Under the pieces are notes generated by a model, which saw nothing but the letters and a program-made list of their open reading frames with translations, was not told where the DNA came from and searched no databases. The translations under genes were made by a program, and so were the position numbers. Shown here piece by piece: positions 17,490 to 27,144 of a stretch of 64,000 nt of DNA; within the stretch, counting starts at the first letter, position 1; each line of letters begins with the position of its first letter. The stretch is taken from assembly GCA_902810075.1 (NCBI GenBank), contig LR778135.1, positions 1,426,001 through 1,490,000 on the forward strand, written 5' to 3'. Source of the DNA: Ruminococcaceae bacterium BL-6. GTDB taxonomy: Bacteria > Bacillota > Clostridia > Oscillospirales > Acutalibacteraceae.

Positions 17490-20400
17490 AGAAAATATTG
17501 CGGGATATTTCCGCGAAAACGAGGGCAATACCCGCGTGGCCCAGCACCTTTCTGAAACCTACTCCGGTACTTCCGATACGATGGAGCTGACCACCGGCGA
17601 GACGGCGGATTTCTTTGCCACCACCACGGGGTTCGAGGTCGATATTCACGACAAGTACAACAGCAAACGGAGCGCCCGTTGGGAAGAAATTGCCTCAATT
17701 CTCCGCACCCTGTATCAGCGGGAACAGGACGGCTTTTCCCATGAGCCTGTCCTGCGGGAGCCTGCGAATCTGGATGGAAAGCCGTCCTATGAGGCAGGCG
17801 ACCACGCAGTGCTGGATTACGGCGATCAGGAGCTGTCAGGCACCGTTGGTTATGTCGGGGAAAAGGACGTGCGCATCGACACCGGCCCCTATTCGTGGAG
17901 CCATGAGGTTGTAAATCGAGACGCCTTTGAGAACGGCATCCGGCAGAACGACCGCAACGCCGCCCTGTTTACGCCGGAACAGCCTGCCGCCGGAAACTTC
18001 CGCATCACCGATGATCATCTGGGCGAGGGCGGCGCGAAAACCAAGTACGGATACAATATCGCCGCGATCCGCACTTTGAAAACCATTGAAGCCGAGGGCC
18101 GCACGGCGACGCCGGAGGAACAGAAGACCCTCTCCCGCTACGTCGGCTGGGGCGGCATCCCGCAGGCGTTTGACTCAAATAACACCGCATGGTCAAAGGA
18201 ATACGCGGAGCTGGTCGGCGCGCTGACCGCCGAGGAATACGAAATGGCGCGGGCCTCCACCCTGAACGCCCACTACACCAGCCCGACCGTTATCAATGCG
18301 ATTTATGAGGCTGTGAAAAATCTCGGCTTTCAGACCGGCAACATTCTGGAACCGGCCTGCGGCGTCGGCAATTTCTTCGGCCTGCTGCCGGAGAGCATGG
18401 CGGCGTCCCGGCTCTACGGCGTGGAGCTGGACAGCATCACGGGCCGGATTGCCAAGCAGCTTTACCCGAACGCCAACATCACCGTGGCGGGCTTTGAAAC
18501 CACCGACCGGCGCGACTTTTTCGATCTTGCCGTTGGCAACGTGCCGTTCGGCAGTTACAAGGTATCCGACCGGGCTTACGACAGGCTTGGCTTCCCGATC
18601 CATGACTACTTCTTTGCCAAAACACTCGACCAAGTGCGTCCGGGCGGCGTGATCGCGTTCGTGACCAGCCGCTATACGATGGACAAGCAATCGCCGGAGG
18701 TACGGCGCTACATTGCCCAACGCGCGGACTTACTCGGCGCGATTCGCCTGCCCAGCAACGCTTTCAAAGCCAATGCCGGAACGGAAGTCACCACCGACAT
18801 TTTCTTTCTCCAAAAGCGCGACCGCCCCATCGACATCGAGCCGGATTGGGTGCATCTCGGTCAGACCGGGGACGGCATTCCCGTCAACAGCTATTTTGCC
18901 GATCATCCCGAAATGGTACTGGGGACCATCAAATGGGACGATAAGATGCACGGCGACAAAAAAGAAACGGCTTGTGAGCCGTTCCCCGACGCCGATCTTG
19001 CCCAGCAGCTCCACGAGGCGGTTTCCCATATTCAGGGGCAGATTGCGGAAACAGAGCTGCCCGATCTCGGTGAGGACGAGGAAATCGACGATTCCATCCC
19101 GGCAGACCCCGACGTAAAAAACTATTCGTATACCGTCGCGGACGGTAAAGTGTACTACCGGGAAAACTCCCGCATGGTGCAGCCGGAGCTGAACGAGACG
19201 GCCAAAGCCCGCGTCATGGGCATGGTGGAGCTGCGGGACTGTGTGCAGAAACTCATCAATCTCCAGTTGGATGAATACACAGCAGATGCAGTGATTTTTC
19301 AGGCACAAGCAGAATTAAACCGGCTCTACGACGCTTTTTCCGCGAAATACGGCCTCATCAACTCACGCGGCAACAGCCTCGCGTTTGCGGAGGATTCCTC
19401 GTACTATCTGCTCTGCTCACTGGAAGTGATCGACGAGGACGGCAAGCTGGAACGCAAGGCCGACATGTTTACCAAACGCACCATCCGTCAGCGGAAAATT
19501 GTCACTTCCGTGGACACGGCGTCGGAGGCCCTCTCGCTCTCCATTGCGGAAAAGGCGCGGGTAGACATGGACTACATGACCTCCCTCACCGGCAAAACAC
19601 CGGAGGCGCTGGTCAACGACCTACGGGGCGTCATCTTCCGCGATTTGGGCGAACAGGACCCGGCAAGCGTTCCAAAAGCATTTTACAATCTGGAGAAAAT
19701 TCCGTTTGTCACCGCCGATGAATATCTCTCCGGCAACGTGCGCCGCAAACTGCGGCTGGCGAAAGCTCTCACGGAAATGCGGCCAGACCTTGCCGAGAAA
19801 ATCGCATCAAACATTGAAGCGCTGGAAGCCGCACAGCCGAAAGACCTCGACGCCTCGGAAATCGAGGTGCGCCTCGGCGCGACGTGGATCGACAAAGAAT
19901 ACATCCAGCAGTTCATGGAAGAACTCTTGAACCCGCCGTCCGGTGTGCGCGACGGCATCCGGGTAAACTATTCCACATTTACAGCGGAGTGGGCTATATC
20001 CAATAAAAGCAGCGTCGGCTACAACAACGTGGCGGCTTACGTCACCTACGGCACCGACCGGGCCAACGCCTACCGGATTCTGGAGGATACGCTTAATCTC
20101 CGGGACACGCGGATCTACGATACCGTGACCGACCCGGACGGCAAGGAGCGCCGTGTCCTCAATTCCAAGGAAACCGCCCTCGCCCAGCAAAAACAGCAGG
20201 CCATCAAGGACGCTTTCCATGACTGGATTTGGAAAGACCCGCAACGGCGTCAGACCCTGACGAAAGAATATAACGAGCTGTTCAATTCCAGCCGCCCACG
20301 TGAATACGACGGGCGGCATCTTGTATTCCCCGGCATGAACCCCGAAATCAAGCTGCGGGAGCATCAGCTCAACGCCGTGGCACACCAGCTTTACGGCGGG

Positions 20401-22131
20401 AACACCCTGCTGGCGCACGTCGTGGGCGCGGGCAAAACCTATGAAATGATCGCCGCCGCAATGGAGGGAAAACGGCTGGGGCTGTGCCAAAAATCCCTGT
20501 TCGCCGTGCCGAACCACCTGACGGAGCAGTGGGCCTCGGAGTTTCTGCGGCTGTACCCTTCCGCGAATATTCTTGTCACCACTCGAAAGGATTTCGAGAA
20601 GCGCAACCGCAAAAAGTTCTGCGCGCGCATTGCCACCGGCGATTACGACGCGATCATCATGGGCCACTCGCAGTTTGAGAAAATTCCTGTCTCTCTGGAA
20701 CGCCAAAAGAGGCTCATTCAGGAGCAGATTTGGGAAATTGAAAACGGGCTGGAAGAACTCAAAGACAGCGGCGCGGAGCAGTTTACCATTAAGCAGTTGG
20801 AGCGCACGAAAAAGGGGCTTGAGGCCCGGTTGAAGCGGCTCAACGACAACTCCCGCAAGGATGATGTCGTGACCTTTGAACAGCTCGGCGTGGACCGCCT
20901 GTTCGTAGACGAGGCGCACAACTACAAGAATCTTTTTCTCTACACGAAAATGCGCAACGTGGCAGGCCTCTCCACCACCGACGCGCAGAAGTCCAGCGAC
21001 ATGTTTCTGAAATGCCGGTATCTCGACGAGATCACGCACAGCCGGGGCGTCGTGTTCGCCACCGGGACGCCGGTCAGTAATTCAATGACGGAATTATATA
21101 CGATGATGCGCTATCTCCAATACGAAACCCTGAAAGAGCGGAACCTCGTCCATTTTGACTGCTGGGCCTCGACGTTCGGGGAAACCGTGACGGCCATTGA
21201 GCTGGCCCCGGAGGGAACCGGCTACCGGGCGCGGACGCGCTTTGCCCGGTTCTACAATCTGCCGGAGCTGATGCTGCTGTTCAAGGAAGCGGCGGACATC
21301 AAGACCGCCGACCAGCTCAACCTTCCCACGCCGAAAGCCGTGTACCACAACGAAGTCGCGCAGCCCTCGGAAATCCAGAAAGAAATGGTGAAAAAGCTCT
21401 CGGAACGTGCCGCTGCCGTCCATTCCGGTTCCGTCGACCCGCATTTGGACAACATGCTCAAAATCACGTCGGATGGGCGCAAGCTCGGCCTCGATCAGCG
21501 TGTCATCAATCCCATGTTCCCCGACAATCCCGGCAGCAAGGTAAATATGTGCGTCAACAATGTGTTTCATTATTGGCACGACGGGCAGGACAAAAAGCTG
21601 ACGCAGCTCGTCTTCTGTGATATTTCCACCCCCAAGGGCCGCGCCGCCGCCAAGGAGGACCGGGCGGTCCGGGCCGGTGGAAAACTCGCGGGCGGTACAG
21701 AGCTTCACGCTTTGCAGGACGCCACGCCGGAGGCCGACGCGCCGGAAACGTTCAGCGTTTACTCGGACATCCGCGACAAGCTCATCACGCGGGGCGTCCC
21801 TGCCGGTGAGATTGCGTTTATCCATGACGCCGATACCGAGGTCAAAAAAAAGGAGCTGTTCGCGAAAGTATGTGCCGGACAGGTGCGTGTCCTCATGGGC
21901 AGCACCGCCAAGATGGGAGCCGGGATGAACGTACAGGACCTTCTGATCGCATCTCATGATCTGGACTGCCCGTGGAGGCCGGGAGATCTGGAACAGCGGT
22001 CCGGGCGCATCATCCGGCAGTACAATACAAACCCCGAAGGCATATTTTCCGTTACGTCACCGAAGGGACATTCGATTCGTACCTCTGGCAGACCGTGGAA
22101 AATAAACAGAAATTCATTTCGCAGATCATGA
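17323..22131 (+). CDS. Methylase/SNF2 protein, central piece (N6-methylase and helicase domains)
   Basis: Native sequence runs from about 17373 (LLRRDSRNGPITEF) to about 22043. The methylase part has the SAM-binding motif ILEPACGVGNFFGLLP (near 18345) and the catalytic-type motif NVPFG (near 18540), a variant of NPPY/F. The SNF2 part has motif I HVVGAGKTYEM (near 20420), motif II VDEAHNYKN (near 20905) and motif VI LEQRSGRIIRQ (near 21990). Such proteins probably act on transferred DNA or its restriction. The first 16 codons from ATG 17323 are out of frame and not native. Confidence 0.85.
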   Translation: MPIPFSAPRAGRTLKALLRRDSRNGPITEFLAVDLEHTDADLREALTSGLLEQRDKENIAGYFRENEGNTRVAQHLSETYSGTSDTMELTTGETADFFATTTGFEVDIHDKYNSKRSARWEEIASILRTLYQREQDGFSHEPVLREPANLDGKPSYEAGDHAVLDYGDQELSGTVGYVGEKDVRIDTGPYSWSHEVVNRDAFENGIRQNDRNAALFTPEQPAAGNFRITDDHLGEGGAKTKYGYNIAAIRTLKTIEAEGRTATPEEQKTLSRYVGWGGIPQAFDSNNTAWSKEYAELVGALTAEEYEMARASTLNAHYTSPTVINAIYEAVKNLGFQTGNILEPACGVGNFFGLLPESMAASRLYGVELDSITGRIAKQLYPNANITVAGFETTDRRDFFDLAVGNVPFGSYKVSDRAYDRLGFPIHDYFFAKTLDQVRPGGVIAFVTSRYTMDKQSPEVRRYIAQRADLLGAIRLPSNAFKANAGTEVTTDIFFLQKRDRPIDIEPDWVHLGQTGDGIPVNSYFADHPEMVLGTIKWDDKMHGDKKETACEPFPDADLAQQLHEAVSHIQGQIAETELPDLGEDEEIDDSIPADPDVKNYSYTVADGKVYYRENSRMVQPELNETAKARVMGMVELRDCVQKLINLQLDEYTADAVIFQAQAELNRLYDAFSAKYGLINSRGNSLAFAEDSSYYLLCSLEVIDEDGKLERKADMFTKRTIRQRKIVTSVDTASEALSLSIAEKARVDMDYMTSLTGKTPEALVNDLRGVIFRDLGEQDPASVPKAFYNLEKIPFVTADEYLSGNVRRKLRLAKALTEMRPDLAEKIASNIEALEAAQPKDLDASEIEVRLGATWIDKEYIQQFMEELLNPPSGVRDGIRVNYSTFTAEWAISNKSSVGYNNVAAYVTYGTDRANAYRILEDTLNLRDTRIYDTVTDPDGKERRVLNSKETALAQQKQQAIKDAFHDWIWKDPQRRQTLTKEYNELFNSSRPREYDGRHLVFPGMNPEIKLREHQLNAVAHQLYGGNTLLAHVVGAGKTYEMIAAAMEGKRLGLCQKSLFAVPNHLTEQWASEFLRLYPSANILVTTRKDFEKRNRKKFCARIATGDYDAIIMGHSQFEKIPVSLERQKRLIQEQIWEIENGLEELKDSGAEQFTIKQLERTKKGLEARLKRLNDNSRKDDVVTFEQLGVDRLFVDEAHNYKNLFLYTKMRNVAGLSTTDAQKSSDMFLKCRYLDEITHSRGVVFATGTPVSNSMTELYTMMRYLQYETLKERNLVHFDCWASTFGETVTAIELAPEGTGYRARTRFARFYNLPELMLLFKEAADIKTADQLNLPTPKAVYHNEVAQPSEIQKEMVKKLSERAAAVHSGSVDPHLDNMLKITSDGRKLGLDQRVINPMFPDNPGSKVNMCVNNVFHYWHDGQDKKLTQLVFCDISTPKGRAAAKEDRAVRAGGKLAGGTELHALQDATPEADAPETFSVYSDIRDKLITRGVPAGEIAFIHDADTEVKKKELFAKVCAGQVRVLMGSTAKMGAGMNVQDLLIASHDLDCPWRPGDLEQRSGRIIRQYNTNPEGIFSVTSPKGHSIRTSGRPWKINRNSFRRS

Positions 22132-22970
22132 CCAGCAAAAGCCCCGTCCGCTCCTGTGAGGACATCGACGAAACGGCACTTTCCTACGCGGAAATCAAGG
22201 CTCTGTGCGCCGGGGACGAGCGGATCAAGGAGAAGATGGACCTCGATATGGACGTGGCCAAGCTGAAACTCATGAAAGCCAACCATCAGAGCCAGCAGTT
22301 CCGGCTGGAGGACAATCTGCTCAAATACTTCCCGGAGGAAATTGAGCGAAATAAAGGGTTTATTAAGGGTCTGGAAACGGATATGGCGACGCTGGAAGCG
22401 CACCCGCATCCGAAGGACGGGTTTGCCGGGATGATAGTGCGGGGCGATTCCCTCACCGACAAAGACAACGCCGGTGCCGCCATTCTGGAAGCCTGCAAGG
22501 AAGTCAAGGGATTGGAGCCGATGGAGATCGGCAGCTACCGGGGCTTTACCGTGTCGCTGTCCGTGGAGGGGTTCGGACAGGATTTTATCCTTACCCTCAA
22601 AGGGCAGATGACACACCGGGTAACTCTTGGCAAGGACGCACATGGCAACTTGATCCGTATCGACAACACTCTTTCCGATATGCCGAAGCGGTTACAGAAT
22701 GTCCGCGCGCAGCTTGAAAATCTTCATTCTCAGATGGATGCGGCAAAGACCGAGATCGGAAAGCCGTTCCCGCAGGAAGCGGAGCTTGCGCAAAAGAGTG
22801 CCCGCCTCGCGGAACTGAACGCGCTGCTGGATATCGACAGCCGCGCCCCCGCCCAACGGCAGGCGACGGAGGTTCTGGAAAAAAGCGAAAGGCCCTCCGT
22901 GCTGGAGAGCCTGAAAACGCCCTGCGTCTGCGGGACGGGTAAAAAACTGAAACGCGAATTGGCCCGATAA
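21972..22970 (+). CDS. Methylase/SNF2 protein, C-terminal piece
   Basis: Native sequence begins near 22045 with HIFRYVTEGTFDSYLWQTVENKQ, the end of the SNF2 helicase core, and continues into TSKSPVRSCEDIDETALSYAEIKA and a long coiled region (about residues 85-330 of this piece). The first 25 codons from 21972 duplicate helicase motif VI in the wrong frame. If the frameshift is real, internal initiation at ATG 22128 is possible but there is no strong ribosome-binding site. Confidence 0.8.
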   Translation: MEAGRSGTAVRAHHPAVQYKPRRHIFRYVTEGTFDSYLWQTVENKQKFISQIMTSKSPVRSCEDIDETALSYAEIKALCAGDERIKEKMDLDMDVAKLKLMKANHQSQQFRLEDNLLKYFPEEIERNKGFIKGLETDMATLEAHPHPKDGFAGMIVRGDSLTDKDNAGAAILEACKEVKGLEPMEIGSYRGFTVSLSVEGFGQDFILTLKGQMTHRVTLGKDAHGNLIRIDNTLSDMPKRLQNVRAQLENLHSQMDAAKTEIGKPFPQEAELAQKSARLAELNALLDIDSRAPAQRQATEVLEKSERPSVLESLKTPCVCGTGKKLKRELAR

Positions 22971-22974
22971 AGAA

Positions 22975-23011
22975 ACGGCTCCAACACAGAGTTATTTTGT
23001 GTCGGAGCCGT
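22975..23011. terminator. Bidirectional terminator between convergent ICE genes
   Basis: A perfect 14-bp stem: ACGGCTCCAACACA (22975-22988) with TGTGTCGGAGCCGT (22998-23011). The minus-strand gene ends inside it, and the plus-strand giant gene ends just before it. Confidence 0.75.
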
Positions 23012-23252
23012 CATTCCGGGCGGCTGCGGCTTTTGCCTTGCGTTTCTGCTTTTGCTCGGTTTTCTTCCGGCGTTTTTCATCTATCTCATGCAGCCAGACG
23101 CTGACCGGCGCTTTCCACGGTTCGCTTCTATTTGGGATGTTTTTTACAAGGCTGCGTGGGTTCAAGCCGAGGCGCTTGGCAAGCCCAATATCCTCATTGT
23201 TCAACCGGCATTTCTTTTTCGCGTCCTGCCACATCTGTTCGCTGTATGCCAT
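22992..23252 (-). CDS. Conserved small ICE protein on the opposite strand
   Basis: An 86-residue basic protein reading MAYSEQMWQDAKKKCRLNNEDI...LGLNPRSLVKNIPNRSEPWKAPV and ending in a Lys/Arg-rich tail. The defined N-terminal half and the motif LGLNPRSL-KNIPN-PWK recur, from memory, in related elements; no function is known. It is the only minus-strand gene of the ICE backbone in this window. The start at 23252 (MAYSEQ) is preferred to an upstream in-frame ATG because of the conserved beginning. Its stop lies in the terminator hairpin. Confidence 0.78.
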   Translation of the reverse strand: MAYSEQMWQDAKKKCRLNNEDIGLAKRLGLNPRSLVKNIPNRSEPWKAPVSVWLHEIDEKRRKKTEQKQKRKAKAAAARNDGSDTK

Positions 23253-23318
23253 TCGCACACCCCATTTCATATCGCAAATTATATCATAAATCGAGTCAAA
23301 AGAATCAGGAGGTTAAAA

Positions 23319-24077
23319 ATGATACCTGTCTACAAATATCCCGCCGCCTATGCGCGGGAACATGGTGAGCTGGAACAATACCGCGCGTCCCACAAGGAAA
23401 ACGTGGCCTGTAAGGACGCAATCGAAATAGCTATCCGGGACAATTACCGAGATAACCGTCTCGGTAAGGAGGGCGTAAAACAGGTTGCCGATCAGTTCAG
23501 TTACGAGCGAATGTTTTATGTGTTGGCGAATACGGCGCAGAGAAAAGATTTCGATGGACGCATTTCCCGTGACAACAAGGATTGGGCGAAAACCATTCCC
23601 GTCTTTGAAGATAAAGACTATTTCGGGGATGACCGGCGCTCAGAGTTTGAAGTGGATTCGTGTAACCCCGGTCTCACGGATATTTTCATCAATCAAGCGC
23701 GGCGCAAATACCTTTTAACCCGGCCTCTGACCAAAGAGGACATTCAGGCGGAAGCCTGGCGTCTGCTCCAGCGTCTGCAATCCGAGCATGAGCCGAATAG
23801 TCCCAGCGGTACGCATTTCATGGCCCAGCTCTCGCCGGATTTTCTGATTCGCGCTTCCACCAAAGATCAGGACCGTCTGTTTGCGCTACTGCCGTTCAAG
23901 TCCCTGTCATTTTCCGCGCTCAAAGACCGGAAGGGAATTTTCGCGTTCATCCAAAAGGATGAAAACCGCGACCAGCCGCTTCGCCAGCGCAAGACGTCCG
24001 TCCGAAAAAAGCTGCGAAAGACACAGACCGAGCCAAAGCCGCCCGCCTCATCCAAGGGCAAAGAAATGGAGCTGTAA
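23319..24077 (+). CDS. DUF3849 family ICE protein
   Basis: A 252-residue soluble protein beginning MIPVYKYPAAYAREHGELEQYRASHKENVACKDAIE, the DUF3849 signature, with the FSYERMFYVLANTAQ segment (about 60-75). The C-terminal part is Lys/Arg-rich. It precedes mobC and the relaxase, so a role in DNA processing is plausible but unproven. ATG 23319 follows AGGAGG at 23307-23312. Only one base separates its stop from mobC. Confidence 0.85.
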   Translation: MIPVYKYPAAYAREHGELEQYRASHKENVACKDAIEIAIRDNYRDNRLGKEGVKQVADQFSYERMFYVLANTAQRKDFDGRISRDNKDWAKTIPVFEDKDYFGDDRRSEFEVDSCNPGLTDIFINQARRKYLLTRPLTKEDIQAEAWRLLQRLQSEHEPNSPSGTHFMAQLSPDFLIRASTKDQDRLFALLPFKSLSFSALKDRKGIFAFIQKDENRDQPLRQRKTSVRKKLRKTQTEPKPPASSKGKEMEL

Positions 24078-24078
24078 C

Positions 24079-24417
24079 ATGGCGAATCGCAATCGGCAAA
24101 TCCAGCTCAAATTCCGCGTTACCCCGCAGGAGCGTGAAATGATCGACCAGAAAATGGCGCAGCTCGGTACGAAAAATATGGCGGCGTATCTCCGCAAAAT
24201 CTCCATCGACGGGTATGTGGTGAAGCTGGAACTGCCGGAGCTGAAGGAGATGGTTTCCCTCCTGCGCCGGTCCAGCAACAATCTGAACCAGCTTACCAAG
24301 CGGGTGCATGAAACAGGGCGCGTTTACGACGCGGATTTGGAGGATATCGTCCAGAATCAGGAACGATTATGGATGGCGGCTAACGATATTCTTTCCGTGC
24401 TTGCTAAATTAAAATAG
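24079..24417 (+). CDS. mobC: MobC-like relaxosome accessory protein
   Basis: A 112-residue protein. The N-terminal half (IQLKFRVTPQEREMIDQKMAQLGTKNMAAYLRK) looks like a ribbon-helix-helix DNA-binding segment, and the C-terminal half (LRRSSNNLNQLTKRVHETG) matches MobC. MobC proteins bind near oriT and help the relaxase open DNA. It lies in an operon with the DUF3849 gene (1-nt gap) and upstream of the relaxase, as expected. The product appears intact, although its partner relaxase is interrupted. Confidence 0.88.
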   Translation: MANRNRQIQLKFRVTPQEREMIDQKMAQLGTKNMAAYLRKISIDGYVVKLELPELKEMVSLLRRSSNNLNQLTKRVHETGRVYDADLEDIVQNQERLWMAANDILSVLAKLK

Positions 24418-24545
24418 GGGCGTATGTCCCGAAATGTGGGGCGGTTTACGACGTGTAAGCCGCCCCGCTATTTTTTTGTCGCATCCTTGCAAAAAACAGC
24501 ATAGGCGTTATAGTTGTATTAGGAATTGTAAAGGGGGCCGATTTT

Positions 24546-24836
24546 ATGAGGCTGATACTGAAAATATTCGTCGCTCCGGTCATTGTGGTTCTGACCGTTT
24601 TCGTCTGGATCTGCTCCGGTCTGCTGTATATCTCGGCGTGGGTGTTCGGCCTTGCTGGAACGGTCCTCGGCATCTTCGGTGTGCTGGCGCTGATTACCCA
24701 TCAGGTTACAAATGGGATCATCCTGCTGGTGATGGCGTTCCTCGTCAGCCCGTTCGGAATCCCGATGGCGGCGGCGTGGCTGCTCGGCAAAATACAGGAT
24801 TTGCGGTACGCAATTCAGGACCGGGTTTACGGCTGA
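24546..24836 (+). CDS. CD1845-type small membrane protein
   Basis: A 96-residue hydrophobic protein with about three membrane segments (residues 5-35, 37-57 and 58-80) and a short charged C terminus (GKIQDLRYAIQDRVYG). The sequence pattern matches the CD1845 family of clostridial conjugative transposons, usually found just before the relaxase. Function unknown. ATG 24546 follows a GGGGG-type ribosome-binding site. Confidence 0.8.
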   Translation: MRLILKIFVAPVIVVLTVFVWICSGLLYISAWVFGLAGTVLGIFGVLALITHQVTNGIILLVMAFLVSPFGIPMAAAWLLGKIQDLRYAIQDRVYG

Positions 24837-24889
24837 AATCCGCTCCGGGATATGATACAATATCCATATATCCGAGAGGATGATGTTAC

Positions 24890-25099
24890 ATGGGAAAGAG
24901 CAATAAGGTCTGCATTCGGTGCGGGCGAAAAATGAAGCAGCAATTTATAGGCTTGCAGCATTGCAGATGCGGCATGAGCTGGAAAAAAGGCATTGGCTAT
25001 TTTGAGCGTACTCCCGACATGATTTTTGCTTTGGAGCGCAAAATCATCGGGAAAAAAGTTAAGCAGGTTCCAGTCATAAGATATAAAAGCGAAAGTTGA
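24890..25099 (+). CDS. Small zinc-ribbon-like protein
   Basis: A 69-residue protein with CIRCGRKM near the N terminus and CRCGMSW about 20 residues later, a four-cysteine pattern suited to binding one zinc ion, followed by a basic tail. GAGAGGATGATGTT upstream gives a weak but usable ribosome-binding site. It sits between the CD1845-type gene and the relaxase. I know of no function. Confidence 0.65.
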   Translation: MGKSNKVCIRCGRKMKQQFIGLQHCRCGMSWKKGIGYFERTPDMIFALERKIIGKKVKQVPVIRYKSES

Positions 25100-25161
25100 G
25101 AAAATTTCTAAAACGGTCTGCCGTGAGCAGGCCGTTTTTCATACGGAAGGAGGGGCGGCTC

Positions 25162-25569
25162 ATGGCAACGACGCGGCTAATGCCGCTACATACCGGCAAG
25201 GGCCGGGATGTCGGCACGGCAATCAGCGATATTATTGATTACGCGGAAAACCCGGAGAAAACGGATTACGGCAGGCTTATCACCGGCTATGAATGCGACA
25301 GCCGGACAGCCGACGCCGAATTCCTTTTTTCCAAACGGCAGTATGCCGCGCTCACCGGCAGGACGCGCGGTGCGGACGATGTGATTGCCTACCATCTCCG
25401 ACAGTCCTTTGTCCCCGGCGAGGTCACGCCGGAGGAAGCGAACCGGATCGGCTGTGAGCTTGCCAAACGGTTTACGAACGGAAACCACGCTTTCATCGTC
25501 TGCACCCACATCGACAAACACCACATTCATAATGTACGCCCAGATAGGGCAATAAGTAAAGCAGTATAA
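25162..25569 (+). pseudogene. Relaxase/mobilization nuclease, N-terminal fragment cut by a group II intron
   Basis: The first 124 residues are a MobA/VirD2-type relaxase (MATTRLMPLHTGKGRDVGTA..., KNPEKT-like ENPEKTDYGRLITGYECD, ITPEEANRIG, NHAFIVCTHIDKHHIHN). The gene stops being native at 25533, exactly after the codons for HIHN in the metal-binding motif HIHNH. The remaining 12 codons are intron sequence. The 3' exon is not in the window, so active relaxase cannot be made even if the intron spliced. Start ATG 25162 follows GGAAGGAGGGG. Confidence 0.9.
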
Positions 25570-27144
25570 GGTACTGCCCCGTAAGATAACACGGGAAACA
25601 ACCTGCCTAACCGAAAGGCGAAAGCTGACACGGGAACAAAGTACGACAGGAAAGCGGTAAGTCACCTAAAGGCAATTCAGTGCGACTGAACCGCAATGTT
25701 AATCGGATATAAGGTATAAGTTGGGTTTACTGAACGCAAGTTTCCAGTTTCTATTATGTGTGGACAGAAGAAAGTGCCTGAAACTTCTGGTGCGGAAAAG
25801 ACAAGTCATGGTTGTGGGCTTGTCTGTTATCAGTAATTCCGTACAACCTGTAGGAGAACCTATGGTAACGAAACGAAAGCGACACCGATAATCCGAAATT
25901 ACCAAGACTTATTGCTAACTGGGGATACCCTAAACAGGAACGCCATCAAAGACCGGCTATGGCTATAGATCCTGAAAATCCTGCATGGGTACGGAGCGTT
26001 CGTAGTAGTCCGAGGACGGTAACGCCGTCTACATGGCGAAGGGATGCAGTTATTGTGTACTAAAATTAAAAGTTGATTAGGGAGGAAAACCTCACATGAA
26101 ACCAACAACAGAAATTTTAGCAAGAATCAGCGAAAACTCACTCGCAAACAAAGACGAAATTTTCACCAAACTGTATCGCTATCTATTAAGACCTGACATC
26201 TATTTTGTCGCCTATAAAAATCTGTATGCAAATAATGGGGCGGCAACAAAAGGCGTGAACAATGATACGGCTGACGGTTTCAGTGAAGCAAAAATTAATG
26301 ATATCATTAAATCATTGGTGGACGAAACCTATCAGCCAACACCAGTAAGGCGCACCCACATTCCAAAGAAAAATGACCGTAAAAAGGAACGACCTCTAGG
26401 AATCCCGACATTTACGGATAAATTAGTGCAAGAAGTTCTTCGCATGATACTTGAATCAGTTTATGAGCCAGTATTTTTAAAAGTATCACATGGATTCAGA
26501 CCAAAAAAGAGCTGTCATACAGCACTAAGAGAAATCAAATACGAATTTAACGGTGCAAAGTGGTTTATTGAGGGCGATATCAAAGGCTGCTTTGACAATA
26601 TAGACCACGCTGTACTAGTGGGTTTCCTCAACAACAAGGTCAAAGATGCTCGGATTATAAAGCTGATATACAAGTTTCTCAAAGCTGGATATGTAGAAAA
26701 CTGGCAATATCACAAAACCTACAGCGGAACACCGCAAGGTGGCATTATCTCACCGCTTCTTGCTAACATCTATCTTCATGAACTAGATAAATTTGTAATG
26801 CAGTTAAAATCTGAGTTTGACACGCCGAATGTAGAAACAATCACGCCTGAATATCGTGAAAAGCACAACGAAATAAAACGACTTTCTCACCACATTAAAA
26901 AATCACAGGGAGAGGAAAGAGAACGGTTGCTTGATGAATACAGACCAAAACGCAAGCAACTAATGTCCATTCCTTGTACTTCCCAGACTGATAAAAAAAT
27001 TAAATACCTACGGTACGCAGATGATTTTCTTGTGGGGGTAAAAGGGAGTCGTGAGGATTGCCAGTTGATTAAGAGCAGACTTGCCGAGTTTATCGGTCAT
27101 ACGCTGAAAATGGAACTCAGCGAAGAAAAAACGCTCATTACTCA
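25534..27144 (+). mobile_element. Group II intron of the Ll.LtrB type, 3' truncated
   Basis: The intron starts GTACGCCCAGATAGGG directly after the relaxase codons CAC ATT CAT AAT. The roughly 560 nt before the reverse transcriptase gene closely follow the Ll.LtrB ribozyme as I remember it. GTTGTGG at 25811-25817 corresponds to the Ll.LtrB EBS1 and can pair (with G-U pairs) with TCATAAT at 25527-25533, the last bases of the exon. Domains V and VI and the end of the encoded protein are missing: an IS element begins at 27145. It therefore cannot splice on its own. Confidence 0.88.

Larger units (their letters stand above)
15582..22970 (+). pseudogene. Giant N6-methylase/SNF2 helicase ICE gene interrupted by two frameshifts
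   Basis: The whole locus encodes one protein of about 2,460 residues found in Tn1549-type elements: an N-terminal domain, a low-complexity linker, an N6-adenine methylase domain, an SNF2 helicase and a coiled C-terminal part. The coding frame moves by one base near 17371-17373 (an extra T in GCCTTGTTACG) and returns near 22044 (one base missing in GAAGGCAT). Downstream codons therefore regain the original frame. The two shifts are compensating; they may be real decay or sequencing indels. The three readable pieces are listed separately. Confidence 0.75.

Noticed and set aside
19807..21039. A 410-codon minus-strand reading frame opposite the SNF2 region
   Set aside because: The plus strand encodes clear helicase motifs here; long antisense frames are expected from the codon bias.
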